From Lachnospiraceae bacterium (GTDB lineage Bacteria; Bacillota; Clostridia; Lachnospirales; Lachnospiraceae), in contig CAJTBF010000003.1 in the NCBI GenBank assembly GCA_910574195.1, positions 186,001 to 250,000 of the forward strand: DNA of 64,000 bases, in the 5' to 3' direction. The notes beneath the pieces are model-generated. The model had not been told where the DNA came from, did no database searches, and saw only the letters and a list, made by a program, of their open reading frames with translations. Shown in pieces: positions 24,060 through 33,611 of the stretch; within the stretch, counting starts at the first letter, position 1; each line of letters begins with the position of its first letter. The translations under genes and the position numbers were made by a program.

Positions 24060-25574
24060 TCAATAATATCTTACTGCCGTGACAATCAACATAGCCCCTG
24101 CCATATAATTGATCACAGCCAGATCTGTCATATGATTTTCTCTTTCCCTCGTGTTTTTCTCCGAAGAAACAAACAACAGGGAAGCAAGCATAATAATCGG
24201 AATGAAATATCTTCCCTGCACCCCTTCCGTCTGCACCGCCCCGACAGGCGTCCACGAAATATACATTGCAAGACTGGTAAAACAGATCACTCCCATCAGC
24301 ATAAGCAAAACTAAAAACTTATCTAATCTGTTTAAACTCACTCCCTGCTCCTGAAAACAAATTTTACTGTACATAAACACGGCCACCGGCGTTAAAATCG
24401 TATAATCATACGTAAACGCTCCAAATGAACTCAACATTTTTATATAATTCTCCATCTGATAGATTAAACTGGTCCCAAAGTTCTTCAACCAGACAGACGG
24501 ATTCCCTAAAATATATTGTATCTGCCCTTTTGAGTCGGCATGAATCACATCCAGATATTTTTTCAGTTCCAGGCAGGGTGCAAAAGTCGAATAATAATAA
24601 TAGCACAATGCTCCCACAAGAATCGTACTTCCAATCACCAGACTCTTTACTGCAATCTCTTTCTTTTTATCGCCAAATCTGCTCTGCGGAATCAGCAAAA
24701 ACAATCCTGCCAGGAAAATATCCGTAATCTTTGCCATAGTCAGAAGAAAACCAATTCCCATAAAAAGGAGAACCTCTCTTCTGCTTGCCATACCGTCTTT
24801 ACAGTACAGATGTAAAAAATATCCGATCAAAAGAAAAGACAAACCATTGATCATGGCATCTGTGCCAAGAGACGCCGCCTGCTGAATCGACATTGGTAAT
24901 GCGGCGGCAAAAAGCAATACAAACTGCAATGTGGGCGCCAGCTTCAACGCAAAATACACTAGGAACGCATAGCAAAGCAGATTCATAAGCCTTCCCAGCC
25001 ACAGCAGCCAGATCACATCCAACCGTAAGACTTTCGCCGCCAGCATCCCAAATCCCTGTGGAATATACAGGAAGGTAAAATTAGAAGCAGCAACATTCGT
25101 CGTCTCAGCCGATGTCTGATCAATCCTCTTTCCTTTGACATCAGATTGCGTATAGGCAATTCCTTTATTATCCTGCAGATCATAAAATGATTGTATGGTT
25201 TCATAATGCTGTTCTGCCGGATCCATAATGAGATGTCCCCTTGATACTAATTCCGCTCTTGCAAAATGAGCATGTTCATCCGGTGTATTGAAAATCGGCT
25301 GTATAAACGCTGATGCCCCCCCCATTGATAAAATAAAGACAAAAGCAAATGTACACAGTTTCCATTTCAAAACCGTATACCCGATCAGTGACAATACTAC
25401 GATCACAAGTACCGCTGCGGAAAGAATCAGTTCTCCCTTTTCGAACCACATTCTTTCCGAAAAGTAAAACGTCATTCCCAGCGCCGCACAGACTGCCGCC
25501 AGATTTATAAACAAATTCTTTTTTGTATTTTTATCAAGATCTGTCCTGATCATTGTCTTTAGTTTCTCCTGCAT
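24060..25574 (-). CDS. DUF2142-type membrane protein, GT-C glycosyltransferase-like
   Basis: About 504 residues with twelve or so helices. NTPDEHAHFARAEL, the canonical DUF2142 Asp-Glu motif, lies in the first long external loop, and GVQGRYFIPIIM follows near the C-terminus. It is a paralogue in kind, though not close in sequence, of the protein at 21975-23879, and lies 13 bp from rmlD. GGAGGAAAGCAGGAA precedes the ATG at 25572-25574. The predicted role is a lipid-sugar dependent transferase acting outside the cell; no biochemistry is known to me for this family. The 180-bp gap to the next gene (23880-24059) shows no clear element. Confidence 0.82.
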   Translation of the reverse strand: MQEKLKTMIRTDLDKNTKKNLFINLAAVCAALGMTFYFSERMWFEKGELILSAAVLVIVVLSLIGYTVLKWKLCTFAFVFILSMGGASAFIQPIFNTPDEHAHFARAELVSRGHLIMDPAEQHYETIQSFYDLQDNKGIAYTQSDVKGKRIDQTSAETTNVAASNFTFLYIPQGFGMLAAKVLRLDVIWLLWLGRLMNLLCYAFLVYFALKLAPTLQFVLLFAAALPMSIQQAASLGTDAMINGLSFLLIGYFLHLYCKDGMASRREVLLFMGIGFLLTMAKITDIFLAGLFLLIPQSRFGDKKKEIAVKSLVIGSTILVGALCYYYYSTFAPCLELKKYLDVIHADSKGQIQYILGNPSVWLKNFGTSLIYQMENYIKMLSSFGAFTYDYTILTPVAVFMYSKICFQEQGVSLNRLDKFLVLLMLMGVICFTSLAMYISWTPVGAVQTEGVQGRYFIPIIMLASLLFVSSEKNTRERENHMTDLAVINYMAGAMLIVTAVRYY

Positions 25575-25617
25575 TTCCTGCTTTCCTCCAAAAATACAAA
25601 ACAAGTATCCTGTATTC

Positions 25618-26505
25618 CTATATCTCGATACTCTTCAGATACCTTGCCAGCGCGTCCTTCCAGTCCGGAAGGGGGGTAAATCCCTTTTCCCGTAACTTGC
25701 TTTTATCCAGCCTGCTGTTAAACGGCCGGGCCGCTTTCGACGCGCCATACTCTGCTGTCGTGACCGGTATCACTTTCACATGCCCGGGACTGTACTGCTG
25801 ATATCCAAGACTTTCTGCCTGGCGGAAAATTTCCTTTGTAAAATCATACCAACTGATATACCCGCCTTCATTGGTCACATGATAGTAGCCATATTTTTCT
25901 GTTTCGATCATGTCCACCAAAAGTCTGGCAAGATCGAAGGTATACGTGGGCGTCCCGATCTGATCATTCACCACACGAATCTCGTCATGGTTCTTTCCCA
26001 GATTCAGCATCGTCCGAATAAAATTCTTTCCGTTCTTTCCGAATACCCACGCGATCCGCACAATGAAATATTTATCTAATAATTCGGAAACCGCTTTTTC
26101 TCCTTCCAGCTTTGTCTGCCCATATACGTTCAGCGGCTGATACGCTTTACAGTCCGGTTCCCAGGGTTTCGTCCCCTGTCCGTCAAACACATAATCCGTA
26201 GAAAGATACAGCAGCTTCTGCTGCATCTCTTTGCATACCTCCGCAATATTTCGTGTGCCCGCTGCATTGACCAGACGGACTTTGTCCTTCTTATCCTCGT
26301 CCTCCGCCGCGTCCACAGCCGTCCAGGCTGCGCAGTGAATGACCGCGTCCGGCGCGGTTTCCTTCAGAACCTGCTCTACCGCATTTCGGTCTGTGATATC
26401 CATTTCCTCAATATCCACGCCAACGGCTTCATGATTCCTTTTTTCCAGCTCCTGTACCACATCATATCCGAGCTGCCCTTTTACACCTGTTACCAATACT
26501 TTCAT
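25618..26505 (-). CDS. rfbD: dTDP-4-dehydrorhamnose reductase
   Basis: RmlD catalyses the last step to dTDP-L-rhamnose. The 295-residue protein opens VLVTGVKGQLGYDVV (NAD(P)-binding GxxGQLG), has IHCAAWTAVDAAEDE, LSTDYVFDG and NVYGQTKLEGE with the YxxxK catalytic pair, and the usual C-terminal substrate domain. Its partners rfbA, rfbC and rfbB lie about 8-11 kb upstream on the same strand, so all four dTDP-rhamnose genes are in the locus but split by the export and transferase genes. In group A streptococci the corresponding enzyme is GacA. Confidence 0.96.
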   Translation of the reverse strand: MKVLVTGVKGQLGYDVVQELEKRNHEAVGVDIEEMDITDRNAVEQVLKETAPDAVIHCAAWTAVDAAEDEDKKDKVRLVNAAGTRNIAEVCKEMQQKLLYLSTDYVFDGQGTKPWEPDCKAYQPLNVYGQTKLEGEKAVSELLDKYFIVRIAWVFGKNGKNFIRTMLNLGKNHDEIRVVNDQIGTPTYTFDLARLLVDMIETEKYGYYHVTNEGGYISWYDFTKEIFRQAESLGYQQYSPGHVKVIPVTTAEYGASKAARPFNSRLDKSKLREKGFTPLPDWKDALARYLKSIEI

Positions 26506-26531
26506 TCATTTACCTCTGCTTTCCTTGCTTT

Positions 26532-28283
26532 TCATCTGATACAAAACCCTGGAGCCTCCAATGACAGATTTTCATTATAATAAGGGTCTTTCTCTTCTGA
26601 CTGTACCATACCGGAACCTTTCTTAGCCCGAACAGACCTTTTTTTCTCTGTATAGGCTTCCAACTCTGGATTAAATATCACTTTTTTCCCTTTTTTTCTG
26701 AGAGCGTCACACAATGCCAGCTCATCCCCCGGCTTTACAAACTCCTCCGTTATGGCTGCAAAGTAATCCTCCCGGGAGATCATCAGGAAATCTTTCGTCA
26801 CCGCATACATTTCCTGCATCAGGGAATCCCTATGAAAATACCCGTTCGCAACACGCGGAAAGCCTTCAAAAGCGTAACCTGACATTCCCGCTATGATTCC
26901 CGCATGATAGATACTTTCATTTTTTCTGTATAATTTGGCACCTACCGCACCCACTTCCTCTCTTTGTACATCTGCAAGCATTTCCAGGAGCCATCCCTTT
27001 TTCAAAACAGTTACGGTGCTGTCCAGCAGAACCATATATTCTCCCCTGATTCTTTCTTTCCGCAACTGACTTAAGCTCTTTACCACAAGAATATTATAAT
27101 TAGAATATCCTGCCGTTGCTGAAATGGAACGCAGACATTGATACATCTGACGCCGTCCTTTTTTCCCCTGTGTATGGATCACAACAATCGTAACCAGGCT
27201 TTTCTTTCTCACCTGATATCTCACATGATAAAAGCCTGAATATTCCGTCATTCTTATATCCGCCTGCTCTTTCCTCTGCTTCAGATGATCCGCAATTGCT
27301 CTTCTGCCGGATTCATAGGCAAACTGCTTACTCTGTGGATTTTCCGCAGTGGAAGAAGCGTGCGTCCGCCAATGGTACAGAGGCAGCGCAATATGCCGGA
27401 CGTTTTGTGACTCCCGCAGACACCGCAGAATAAAATCATAGTCCTGCGCTCCGTCATAAGCCTTTCGAAATCCGCCCACATTCCGGGCAATCTCCGTCCT
27501 TACCACAAAAAAGTGACAGATATAATTATTGGAATATAACAGTTCCATATTCAAATCCGGTTTAAAATGCGGTTCAAAATATTCCTTCCCGTCCGCCGAC
27601 ATCTTATCCTCGTCCGTATAGACTGCATCCGGTCTTTCTTTTTCGATTGCCTTTGCCACCTCGTATAACGCGTTGACCGCCAGCGTATCGTCATGATCCA
27701 GAAGTCCAATGTACGCACCCGTACACATCTCCAGGGCAGCGTTGGTATTTTCCGCAATTCCTTTATTTTCAGACAATCTTTTCACACGGATTCTGGGATC
27801 TTTCTGTGCATATTCTTCCAGAATCCGCATCACATTCTCATCCGGACTGCCATCCGCAATACAAAGCTCCCAATTCTCGTAGGACTGTGCCTGCACCGAA
27901 TGAATCATCTCTTTTAGATATTTTTCAGGCGTTTGAAAAGTCGGCACGGCAATGCTGATTATGAACGGTTCCTTCGGCTGATATGCGTTCTGTATTCTAA
28001 TCTGTGCTTCCGTTATTTTGTGCCGTTCCCGCCACGCACTATAATCCCCGCATTGCGGCGGGTTCCTGAAAAGCAGCTTGCGCCATGTCAGCCTCCACCC
28101 ATGCTTTTTGTAATAACCATATATCTTATGGAACAGCGATAGCTGTTCCCTCGCCCGACGAAAATTGCATGGAAAATCCTCATCGGCAGTTCCCCTGCCG
28201 GACGGCGAAGACTGTCCGCGCTCCTTATCAGAAGTATACGTTACAGGAACCCCGCATGAAAATACTTTTCTAATTTTCTTCAT
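26532..28283 (-). CDS. Two-domain family 2 glycosyltransferase (rhamnan-type)
   Basis: About 583 residues with two GT-A units. The first (about 105-330) has IAVPTFQTPEKYLKEMI, IADGSPDENV and IGLLDHDDTLAVNALYE (DHDD metal site), ending in AQDYDFILRCL. The second (about 350-560) is more divergent, with VLLDSTVTVLKKGWLLEML in place of a classic DxD and GAVGAKLYRKNESIYHAGII. I chose the ATG at 28281-28283 because GGAGAG precedes it; an ATG at 28301 lacks a site. Codons about 19-35 cover a palindrome resembling the intergenic repeat (28190-28225), giving a Ser/Gly-rich low-complexity segment. Overlap with the upstream GT gene implies coupling. Probably builds or branches the rhamnose backbone. Confidence 0.87.
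   Translation of the reverse strand: MKKIRKVFSCGVPVTYTSDKERGQSSPSGRGTADEDFPCNFRRAREQLSLFHKIYGYYKKHGWRLTWRKLLFRNPPQCGDYSAWRERHKITEAQIRIQNAYQPKEPFIISIAVPTFQTPEKYLKEMIHSVQAQSYENWELCIADGSPDENVMRILEEYAQKDPRIRVKRLSENKGIAENTNAALEMCTGAYIGLLDHDDTLAVNALYEVAKAIEKERPDAVYTDEDKMSADGKEYFEPHFKPDLNMELLYSNNYICHFFVVRTEIARNVGGFRKAYDGAQDYDFILRCLRESQNVRHIALPLYHWRTHASSTAENPQSKQFAYESGRRAIADHLKQRKEQADIRMTEYSGFYHVRYQVRKKSLVTIVVIHTQGKKGRRQMYQCLRSISATAGYSNYNILVVKSLSQLRKERIRGEYMVLLDSTVTVLKKGWLLEMLADVQREEVGAVGAKLYRKNESIYHAGIIAGMSGYAFEGFPRVANGYFHRDSLMQEMYAVTKDFLMISREDYFAAITEEFVKPGDELALCDALRKKGKKVIFNPELEAYTEKKRSVRAKKGSGMVQSEEKDPYYNENLSLEAPGFCIR
28190..28225. repeat. Probable degenerate palindromic repeat in the GT2 N-terminus (copy F)
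   Basis: CCGGACGG and CTGTCCGCG form an imperfect hairpin around a GCGAAGA loop. On the minus strand GCGGACAGTCTTCGC is close to the intergenic unit (GCGGACAGCTTTCGC). The flanking GGGCATCCC block is not visible, so membership of the family is tentative. Confidence 0.45.
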
Positions 28284-30480
28284 GTCTCTCCGTTTCCACA
28301 TTTTCTGAATACAACGCCAGAATTTCTTCTTTTATATTGCCCCAGTCCCGTTTTCCGGCCGTCTCCATACCGCCCTGGTACAGTCTTTCCTGCAGTTCGG
28401 TATCGGTGCAGATCCGCTCAATCGCTTCCACGGCCTTTTGAATCTGTCCGCGGGGATACAACAGACAATTCTCACCGTCCACCAGATATTCTCTGTTTCC
28501 GTCATTGGGAACCACCACCGTATAACCGCCTGTCGCCATCATTTCCAGCGGTGGATAGGAAAAGCTCTCCAGAAAACTGGTTTTCAGGAGAATATGACAC
28601 TGCTGGTACACCTTTGGTACTTTCTCATAGGGAACCTGATGCAGGAAACGGTCTACCCGGTACTTACTTTTGGGCTTCGCATTATAAGACATATACCAGA
28701 TTTCGTATTTCTCCGGATCCAGCCTGTCCACAATGGCAAAACTTTCATCCACATTTTTATAATATACCCCGCAGTCTCCCTCAATCAGAATCCGGATCTT
28801 CCCACCGTCAAATGTTCTTCGGCGCGCCCGGAAACGATCCCGCGCGATTCCATTGGGCGCATAGCGAACCTGATATCCATATTTTTCCTCCAGCCAGCTC
28901 TGACACCACCTGGAAATCGTAAGGAACTGTACCTCTACAAGCGGCAGGTAATTCTTGTTGGCCCAAACCCGCAGCGGAATTCCGGATTCATAAAAATCCG
29001 TTTCAAAATTCTGTACCAGATAATATCGTTTTCCGATATTGGCATAGTTCTCTAAAAATGATACGGTAGTCCACATTGTCGCAACAGCCTGATCGAATCG
29101 GCCCAGCAGCATTCTTCCATCCTGACCGAGTACCGGAATCCGATGCCCCTCATACTCACACCAGTCCTGCTTCTGATTTACATTCAACAAAACGACGTCC
29201 CGCCCGGTATCCTGAAGCATGATCGCATGCTTCAAAGCAACCATAATTCCGCCGCTGATATTTAACGACGGAAGTACAACGGCAATATTCGGCGTTGTAT
29301 ATTTTTTTATAAATCTTCTTAAAGGAAGACCCGTATAAATCGTCACGCACTCTTTCATACAAAAACGATACGCATTTTCTGCAATTCGCCTGCGCTCTTT
29401 TCTGTTTTCAATCAGAAGAGAGAGATTTTTTTCCCATTCCGTTTCATCCGTACACAAAAGACCCGTTTTCCCATCCTGTATCATTCTGTCAAAGGCACCG
29501 ACTCTGCTCGCTACCGTCGGCACTTTTACCAGCGCTGCCTCCACCCATTTATTTTCGGATTTTGCTTCGTTAAAAATACTTTTTTCCAGAGGCGCCAGAT
29601 TGATATCCACCTGGGAAATCAATCCGGGAAGCTCCTTCCAGTCTACAAAAGGATGCGAAATCACCCTCTCCTTCCACGGCTTTAACTCGGAAGGTAAATC
29701 CAGTTCTCCCACCACATGAAGCTGGAGCTTCTCATAACGTTCCATCAATCTCACCAATACCGGAAGAATCATTTGAAAATCATCATTGTGTGTCAAACTT
29801 CCACTAAAATATCCGATTTTAATATGGTCTTGCTCCTTTTTCTTTGCGCGCAACGCTTCCTGAGACAATTTGCACATCTCTTCGGAAGCTGTATTCCGAT
29901 TGATAAACACCTCCGGCACATGTTTTCCTAATTCTTCTGCCAGACATTCCGTCGTCGTAATTGCCGCATCGCACAAAGAAAGTGTTTTACCCATTCGCCT
30001 TACGCCGTCGTCGTACAATTCTTTCTCTTCTTTGGACATGGAATCCAGATATTTGATCGTATCCGTATATACGGTATCAATCACCAGGTCGTCAATATCA
30101 AACAGAACTCTTTTATTCAGTCCTCTTGCCAGTTTAATAAATTCCCCGATGACCTCTGTATAAGGACACCGGAAAAATACAAACGTTCTGTAAAACCGCA
30201 CCTGATCCAGATCAAGGTTCGCATAGTATACCTGATTCGTGGAAATATTGTTCATCTCCAATTGCTCTCTCTGATGTGTCACCCGGTAACGTGCCGGATG
30301 GGGAACACTCTCATCACAACCATTGATAAACAGTACGTCCTTAAAAATTCTGTTCTTTGCGTCCTTTCCCGCAATTCTGGATCTCTGCACCAGATTTTTC
30401 GCTTTCCGTCCTACGGCAAGTACTCCTTCCTCTTTCAGAGTTTTGATTGTTTTTCCTGTTAATTCTTTTATATCCGGCAT
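28270..30480 (-). CDS. Tandem GT-B glycosyltransferase (GT4 domain plus WsaF-like rhamnosyltransferase domain)
   Basis: A 736-residue enzyme with two GT-B units. Residues about 45-395 form a GT4-like unit (FDIDDLVIDTVYTDT, KIGYFSGSLTHNDDF, NKWVEAALVKVPTVASRVGAF). Residues about 405-725 resemble WsaF-type rhamnosyltransferases (NISGGIMVALKHA, YLVQNFETDFYESG, ILIEGDCGVYYKNVDE, SFSYPPLEMMATGGYTVV with the donor-site Glu). Large multi-domain enzymes of this form assemble rhamnan backbones in S-layer and serotype glycans. It is 9 bp downstream of a GT2 and overlaps the next GT2. No membrane segment is seen, so it likely works on lipid-linked chains at the inner face before Wzm/Wzt export. Confidence 0.88.
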   Translation of the reverse strand: MPDIKELTGKTIKTLKEEGVLAVGRKAKNLVQRSRIAGKDAKNRIFKDVLFINGCDESVPHPARYRVTHQREQLEMNNISTNQVYYANLDLDQVRFYRTFVFFRCPYTEVIGEFIKLARGLNKRVLFDIDDLVIDTVYTDTIKYLDSMSKEEKELYDDGVRRMGKTLSLCDAAITTTECLAEELGKHVPEVFINRNTASEEMCKLSQEALRAKKKEQDHIKIGYFSGSLTHNDDFQMILPVLVRLMERYEKLQLHVVGELDLPSELKPWKERVISHPFVDWKELPGLISQVDINLAPLEKSIFNEAKSENKWVEAALVKVPTVASRVGAFDRMIQDGKTGLLCTDETEWEKNLSLLIENRKERRRIAENAYRFCMKECVTIYTGLPLRRFIKKYTTPNIAVVLPSLNISGGIMVALKHAIMLQDTGRDVVLLNVNQKQDWCEYEGHRIPVLGQDGRMLLGRFDQAVATMWTTVSFLENYANIGKRYYLVQNFETDFYESGIPLRVWANKNYLPLVEVQFLTISRWCQSWLEEKYGYQVRYAPNGIARDRFRARRRTFDGGKIRILIEGDCGVYYKNVDESFAIVDRLDPEKYEIWYMSYNAKPKSKYRVDRFLHQVPYEKVPKVYQQCHILLKTSFLESFSYPPLEMMATGGYTVVVPNDGNREYLVDGENCLLYPRGQIQKAVEAIERICTDTELQERLYQGGMETAGKRDWGNIKEEILALYSENVETERHEEN

Positions 30481-30489
30481 AGCTCCTCC

Positions 30490-32196
30490 TTACACCAACT
30501 TGAATCTTTTCCAGTTTTTATGATCATAAGGATCTTCTTTTGCAAGAATGGTTTCCCATTGTCTGGAAAACGATTCCCTTCCTTCTGTTTTAAAATCCTC
30601 TATCTGTGCTTTCTGGTATTCCACTTCCGCAAAGCAGGTCCATACATGCCGATATCCCTGTTCTGCTGCCCGCAGGGAAAAGTCAATCTCCTCATATCCC
30701 GGCATTTCTTCCGAAAATCCTCCGATGGAAAGAAGCTTTTGCCGTTCTACCATAAAACAGCCTTTCCAGACGGCCGTGGTATTCCGTACATAGCGCAGGA
30801 TGGCTTCATATCCCTGTTCCGTATTTGGAATGCCCCGGCACAGGAAACGGATCTTTTCTTCCCGCTCCTTCGCCAACGCAATCCCGGCATAGGCAATGGT
30901 ATGATCCGGAAACAGAATCTTCGGCGCCACCGCCGCCACATCCCGGCGGCCGGCAAACATCAGCATCTCTTCTATCCATCCGGCAGTAAGCGGCATACAC
31001 TTTGCATCCAGAATCACCAGATATTCCGCCTCCGTATTCCGTGCCGCCTGATTCAAAAGAGATCCCAGATTCCGCCCGTTCTCCCCAAAGACCGGCACCC
31101 ATTCCAAATGTGGATAATCCGTTGCTTTTCGCACTTTTTCTTTATATTCCGCAAACTCTTTCTCTGAATCCAAATGATGTACCACTATCGCCACACGAGC
31201 GCACGGATCAATCTCATACCGTACCCGATAGATCGTCCTGTACGGAAGATTACTGGATACCTTTCCCGGCTCTCCCACGCGTTCCAATTGTTCCTGCACC
31301 GCCCGGATGGCGGCGTCCACGGCATAACTTTTGGAATCCAGATTCATGGAAACAGACTCCGGGTGTACCCGCCAGTAATATAATACTTTCGGCACATGTA
31401 TCACTTTTTCCGCTTTTTCCGTCAGGCGCAGCACCATATCATGATCCTGACTGCCGTCGAATTCCGGGCGGTATACCTTGCTGAACACAAGATGTCCGGA
31501 TGGGGCGGCTTCATTGACCCGCTCCAGCAACTTCCGACTGAACACCGTAAAATGACAGATATAATTGTGGGACCGCAGCTCATCTTTGCCAAATCCCGGC
31601 TTAAAATTAAAATCTGTGGCATCTTCGATCCGGCCGGAAAACTTCACCTCATCCGAATACAGAAAATCTGCATGAAACTTTTGTATGGCTCTTCGCATTT
31701 CAAAAAGAGCCGATTCATGCAGTACGTCGTCATGATCCAAAAGCCCCAGATACTGCCCGTCAGCCAAAGCAATACAGGCATTCGTATTTTCAGAAATCCC
31801 TTTATTCTCCGGCAGCGCCGTATATACAATTCTTGCGTCTCTCCCGGCATATTCTCTGCAGATTTTTCCCACATATGCATGCGCACCGTCGCTGCCGTCC
31901 GCAAGACATAACTGCCAGTCGGAGTAAGTCTGCCTCTGTACGGAATGCAGCAGTTCCAGGAGATATTCTCTTGGCGTATTATACAGTGGGGTAATAATAC
32001 TGAATTTTATCGGCTCCTCAAACGTGTACTTTTTCTGATACTCCCGCTGCTCCTCCGTGATCAAATGAACCTTTTTCGCCTTCTCTCGAAAAGCTGCCTC
32101 CCGTAAGTGTTCGATTCTTTTATTGCGCAGCTTCACCAACACAGCGACCGGTCCCTGCGTCAGCAGGAGACGAACTCCTTTTTTTATCTTTGACAT
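30490..32196 (-). CDS. Two-domain family 2 glycosyltransferase (rhamnan-type)
   Basis: About 568 residues. The first GT-A unit (about 60-290) has FSIITPLYNTPREYLLELL, ADGSDGAH and LGLLDHDDVLHESAL (DHDD) with FDGSQDHDMVLRL. The second (about 310-560) has VAIVVHHLDSEKEF, YLVILDAKCMPLTAGWIEEML and PGYEEIDFSLRAAEQGY (the EEID motif). It is the same architecture as the enzyme at 26532-28283 but clearly diverged, so the two probably act in sequence on different linkages. I chose the ATG at 32194-32196 with GGGAG upstream; an ATG twelve codons earlier (32232) is possible. It is followed 9 bp on by the tandem GT-B enzyme. Confidence 0.88.
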   Translation of the reverse strand: MSKIKKGVRLLLTQGPVAVLVKLRNKRIEHLREAAFREKAKKVHLITEEQREYQKKYTFEEPIKFSIITPLYNTPREYLLELLHSVQRQTYSDWQLCLADGSDGAHAYVGKICREYAGRDARIVYTALPENKGISENTNACIALADGQYLGLLDHDDVLHESALFEMRRAIQKFHADFLYSDEVKFSGRIEDATDFNFKPGFGKDELRSHNYICHFTVFSRKLLERVNEAAPSGHLVFSKVYRPEFDGSQDHDMVLRLTEKAEKVIHVPKVLYYWRVHPESVSMNLDSKSYAVDAAIRAVQEQLERVGEPGKVSSNLPYRTIYRVRYEIDPCARVAIVVHHLDSEKEFAEYKEKVRKATDYPHLEWVPVFGENGRNLGSLLNQAARNTEAEYLVILDAKCMPLTAGWIEEMLMFAGRRDVAAVAPKILFPDHTIAYAGIALAKEREEKIRFLCRGIPNTEQGYEAILRYVRNTTAVWKGCFMVERQKLLSIGGFSEEMPGYEEIDFSLRAAEQGYRHVWTCFAEVEYQKAQIEDFKTEGRESFSRQWETILAKEDPYDHKNWKRFKLV

Positions 32197-32244
32197 CGTT
32201 TTCTCCCATTCATTCCGATATCCTTTCGGCATCCTTTCCTTCCC

Positions 32245-32847
32245 TCATCGGAACAATCCATATAAAAACTTCATAAAAACTACGATATAAGCAACAAAAA
32301 TCAGCAGCACACAGAAGGTTTCCAGATCGAACCGCTGAATCACCATCTTCAGGATCAGAGTTCCCTCTTTTGGAACACCGTCCACATACATAGCCGTATC
32401 CTCTTCCACTCCGGCCTGATAACAGAAATTGATCAGATTCTCTTCGGTTTCGCCCTTGGAATCCAGCAAAATTTCATATTCTTTTCCTTTGCAACCGGAA
32501 ATTCTGTCAAAGGGAAACTGGGCAAACTTTCCGTTTTGGAAATTCTTTCCCGATACAGTGCCGCTGGCAACCTCTTTCCCGCTTTCTGTCTCCGTCAATA
32601 CAAAATGAACATCCACTTTTTCCACATTGCCTACAATTCTGCATTTTATCCTTACCGCATCCAGGTTCTCTTCCACACTGATAAACCGCTGTGCGACCGG
32701 TCCGCTGTGATAACAGGACACACTCTGGTGGTCGCTGGCATCGATATCCGGATCATAGACGTTATGACACTTTGCAATATGGGCATAAAGAAATACCAGA
32801 CACAGAGTCAGAATTATAAAGACGGCATTTCGAATTCCTTTTTTCAT
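32245..32847 (-). CDS. Small two-helix membrane protein of unknown function
   Basis: A 200-residue protein I do not recognise. A signal-anchor-like helix (about 8-25) and a C-terminal helix (about 173-196) bracket a roughly 145-residue extracellular domain predicted to be a beta sandwich (alternating RIKCRIVGNVEKVDVHFVL, KEYEILLDSK). Two Cys near the start of the domain (C28, C45) may be disulphide-bonded. It lies 12 bp after the Wzt gene and 48 bp before a GT2, inside the export/backbone operon. An accessory role in glycan export or in decorating chains outside the membrane is plausible from position only. Confidence 0.8.
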   Translation of the reverse strand: MKKGIRNAVFIILTLCLVFLYAHIAKCHNVYDPDIDASDHQSVSCYHSGPVAQRFISVEENLDAVRIKCRIVGNVEKVDVHFVLTETESGKEVASGTVSGKNFQNGKFAQFPFDRISGCKGKEYEILLDSKGETEENLINFCYQAGVEEDTAMYVDGVPKEGTLILKMVIQRFDLETFCVLLIFVAYIVVFMKFLYGLFR

Positions 32848-32859
32848 ATTTCGCTCCCT

Positions 32860-33600
32860 CTATCCTTGCGATTGAATATACTGACTGCAGATAGACGCAG
32901 TATCCCCCAGCATCTTCACATTCCCATGATCCAGCCAGACAATCCGGTTGCAAAGCCGCTTCACCTGATCGATACTGTGAGAAACAAACAAAATGGTCGT
33001 CCCTTTCTCCATCATACTGCGAATACGCGCCTCACATTTTTGCTGGAACAGAAAATCTCCTACCGACAATACTTCATCTACAATTAAAATATCGGGCGTG
33101 CCGATCGTGGCAATAGCAAACGCCAGACGGGATACCATACCTGAAGAGAAATTCTTTACCGGCACATGCATAAAGTTTTCCAGTTCGGAAAACTGCACAA
33201 TATCCGCATAAAACTGCTCCATCTCTTCCCGCCGGTAGCCCAGAATCGCTCCGTTTAAAAACACGTTCTCCTTTGCAGTCAGATCCATGTCAAATCCTGC
33301 TCCCAGCTCGATCAACGGCGCCATACTTCCATACACCTGTACGCTGCCTTTCGTCGGCTTCAATACCCCGGCAATCGTCTTGAGCATGGTACTTTTTCCA
33401 CTTCCGTTTAAGCCGATCAGTCCCAACGCATCCCCTTTGTACACCTCAAAGGAAACATCCTTTAATGCCCAGAACTCGTCATAGGACACCTGTCTTTTGA
33501 TACTTTTAATCACATATTCCTTAAAACTGTCGAATTTTTCGGACGACAGATTGAATTTCATAGATACATGATCCACCTGAATCATAACTGGTCTGTCCAT
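32860..33600 (-). CDS. ABC transporter ATP-binding protein for polysaccharide export (Wzt/TagH type)
   Basis: A 246-residue ATPase with Walker A GLNGSGKSTMLK, signature NFSSGMVSRLAFA, Walker B ILIVDEVLSVGD and switch His in LFVSHS. The N-terminal VSMKFNLSSEKFDSFKEYVIK and the missing C-terminal carbohydrate-binding extension match the TagH/RgpD/GacE group rather than the longer O-antigen Wzt proteins. The gene is 11 bp after the permease gene. It drives export of the undecaprenyl-linked backbone across the membrane. Confidence 0.95.
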   Translation of the reverse strand: MDRPVMIQVDHVSMKFNLSSEKFDSFKEYVIKSIKRQVSYDEFWALKDVSFEVYKGDALGLIGLNGSGKSTMLKTIAGVLKPTKGSVQVYGSMAPLIELGAGFDMDLTAKENVFLNGAILGYRREEMEQFYADIVQFSELENFMHVPVKNFSSGMVSRLAFAIATIGTPDILIVDEVLSVGDFLFQQKCEARIRSMMEKGTTILFVSHSIDQVKRLCNRIVWLDHGNVKMLGDTASICSQYIQSQG

Positions 33601-33611
33601 TCTCTCTTCTC

